A stretch of DNA of 6,230 nt from Limnohabitans sp. Its GTDB lineage: Bacteria; Pseudomonadota; Gammaproteobacteria; Burkholderiales; Burkholderiaceae_C. A model generated the notes under the pieces. That model searched no databases and had not been told where the DNA came from. It was given only the letters and a program-made list of their open reading frames with translations. The DNA is taken from contig VEQI01000212.1 of assembly GCA_018883305.1 (NCBI GenBank), forward strand, positions 1 through 6,230, given 5' to 3'. The position numbers were made by a program, and so were the translations under genes. How positions within the stretch are numbered: the stretch's first letter is position 1; each line of letters starts with the position of its first letter. Positions 5,728-6,230 of this stretch are shown here, in pieces.

Positions 5728-6230
5728 CTATTTCTTCACCTGCTGTGGATCCACCGTGGTCACGCCCCGCATGCGCAAGGCATAACCCGTGTCGTAACGC
5801 AAATCTGCGGCCTCCAGCGCCGATACTTTCCTACCCAGTCGTGATGCCACCTGTGGCAATGTCTTGACCAGGGTATCCAGACGTTCCAGCACCTGCGTCT
5901 GCGTGCCGCGTCCCAATTCAATCCGCGCGCCCCCCGAGAGGACCATGCGCCAACTGCCACGCGGCGTGAGGTCCAGCCCCATCAGGTGGCCGCCCAGCGC
6001 CGTGGCCGGTTGCTTCAACGCCTGATACATCGCCAACACCTCGGCCGACTGGTTGTCCGGGCCACTCAAACGCGGCAGCTCATCGTCTTCCAGATCGCCC
6101 AGATTGGCCTCAAACACTTCGCCTTGCGCATTCACCAAGCGCCCTTCGCCTTCGCCCCCCCAATACGCCACGGGGTTGTGTGCCTGCAGCACCACGCGCA
6201 GCCGATTCGGGAACTCGCGCTGCACCAGCG
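5728..6230 (-). CDS. ftsQ: Cell division protein FtsQ, N-terminal part outside window
   Basis: The minus-strand frame is open to the right edge, so only the C-terminal 166 or so residues are present; the cytoplasmic tail, membrane segment and most of the POTRA domain lie beyond 6230. In-frame GTG at 6223-6225 is an internal valine (LVQREFPNRL), not a start. The visible sequence has the end of the POTRA region (REFPNRLRVVLQAHNPVAYW), the beta-domain opening (RLVNAQGEVFEA), the LPRLSGPDNQSAEVL segment and a later RIELGRGTQTQVLERL stretch, all in FtsQ order. FtsQ is a bitopic inner-membrane protein whose periplasmic beta domain binds FtsB and FtsL to form the complex that controls septal wall synthesis. 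Its TAG stop is 13 bases before the ftsA ATG, indicating co-transcription. Identity rests on these motifs plus the ftsA neighbour. Confidence 0.92.
   Translation of the reverse strand, partial: LVQREFPNRLRVVLQAHNPVAYWGGEGEGRLVNAQGEVFEANLGDLEDDELPRLSGPDNQSAEVLAMYQALKQPATALGGHLMGLDLTPRGSWRMVLSGGARIELGRGTQTQVLERLDTLVKTLPQVASRLGRKVSALEAADLRYDTGYALRMRGVTTVDPQQVKK

Noticed and set aside
4548..5867. A 439-codon open frame on the + strand opposite ftsA and the ftsQ end
   Set aside because: Same type of antisense artefact: His-rich low-complexity translation, no motif, and the minus strand encodes intact FtsA.

Overview
The window looks like chromosomal DNA of a Gram-negative betaproteobacterium, most likely Burkholderiales and probably close to Comamonadaceae. 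This rests on the GC-rich coding sequence and on FtsA, FtsZ, LpxC and RuvC sequences that read like that group from memory; no database search was possible. It carries seven protein genes, two of them cut by the window edges. I see no tRNA, rRNA, mobile element, CRISPR array or phage sequence.

Layout. The left third (3-2100, + strand) is a tight co-directional group: the end of a TonB-family gene, mtgA (peptidoglycan glycosyltransferase, overlapping the TonB stop by 4 bases) and ruvC (Holliday junction resolvase, starting 11 bases after mtgA). The right two thirds (2104-6230, - strand) is the distal end of the division and cell wall (dcw) cluster, transcribed in the order ftsQ (partial), ftsA, ftsZ, lpxC. 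The two groups meet tail to tail with only 3 bases between the ruvC and lpxC stop codons.

How the genes work together. FtsQ, FtsA and FtsZ are core divisome parts: FtsZ forms the cytoplasmic ring, FtsA ties it to the inner membrane, and FtsQ acts in the periplasmic FtsQLB complex. LpxC makes the committed step of lipid A synthesis, so its position links envelope growth to division. MtgA polymerises glycan strands and can also contribute to septal wall synthesis. RuvC is a DNA repair enzyme with no evident functional link to mtgA; the two simply appear to be co-transcribed.

Non-coding sequence is scarce. The ftsA-ftsZ spacer (about 180 bases) has a GC-rich half with a 10-base perfect palindrome and an AT-richer half leading to a good ftsZ ribosome binding site. 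The ftsZ-lpxC spacer (63 bases) has a perfect 9-base-pair hairpin just after the ftsZ stop and a TAAAAT box 6 bases before the lpxC GTG start. These short control regions are the most interesting parts of the window. The genes themselves look intact and ordinary, and I found no convincing new biological system.
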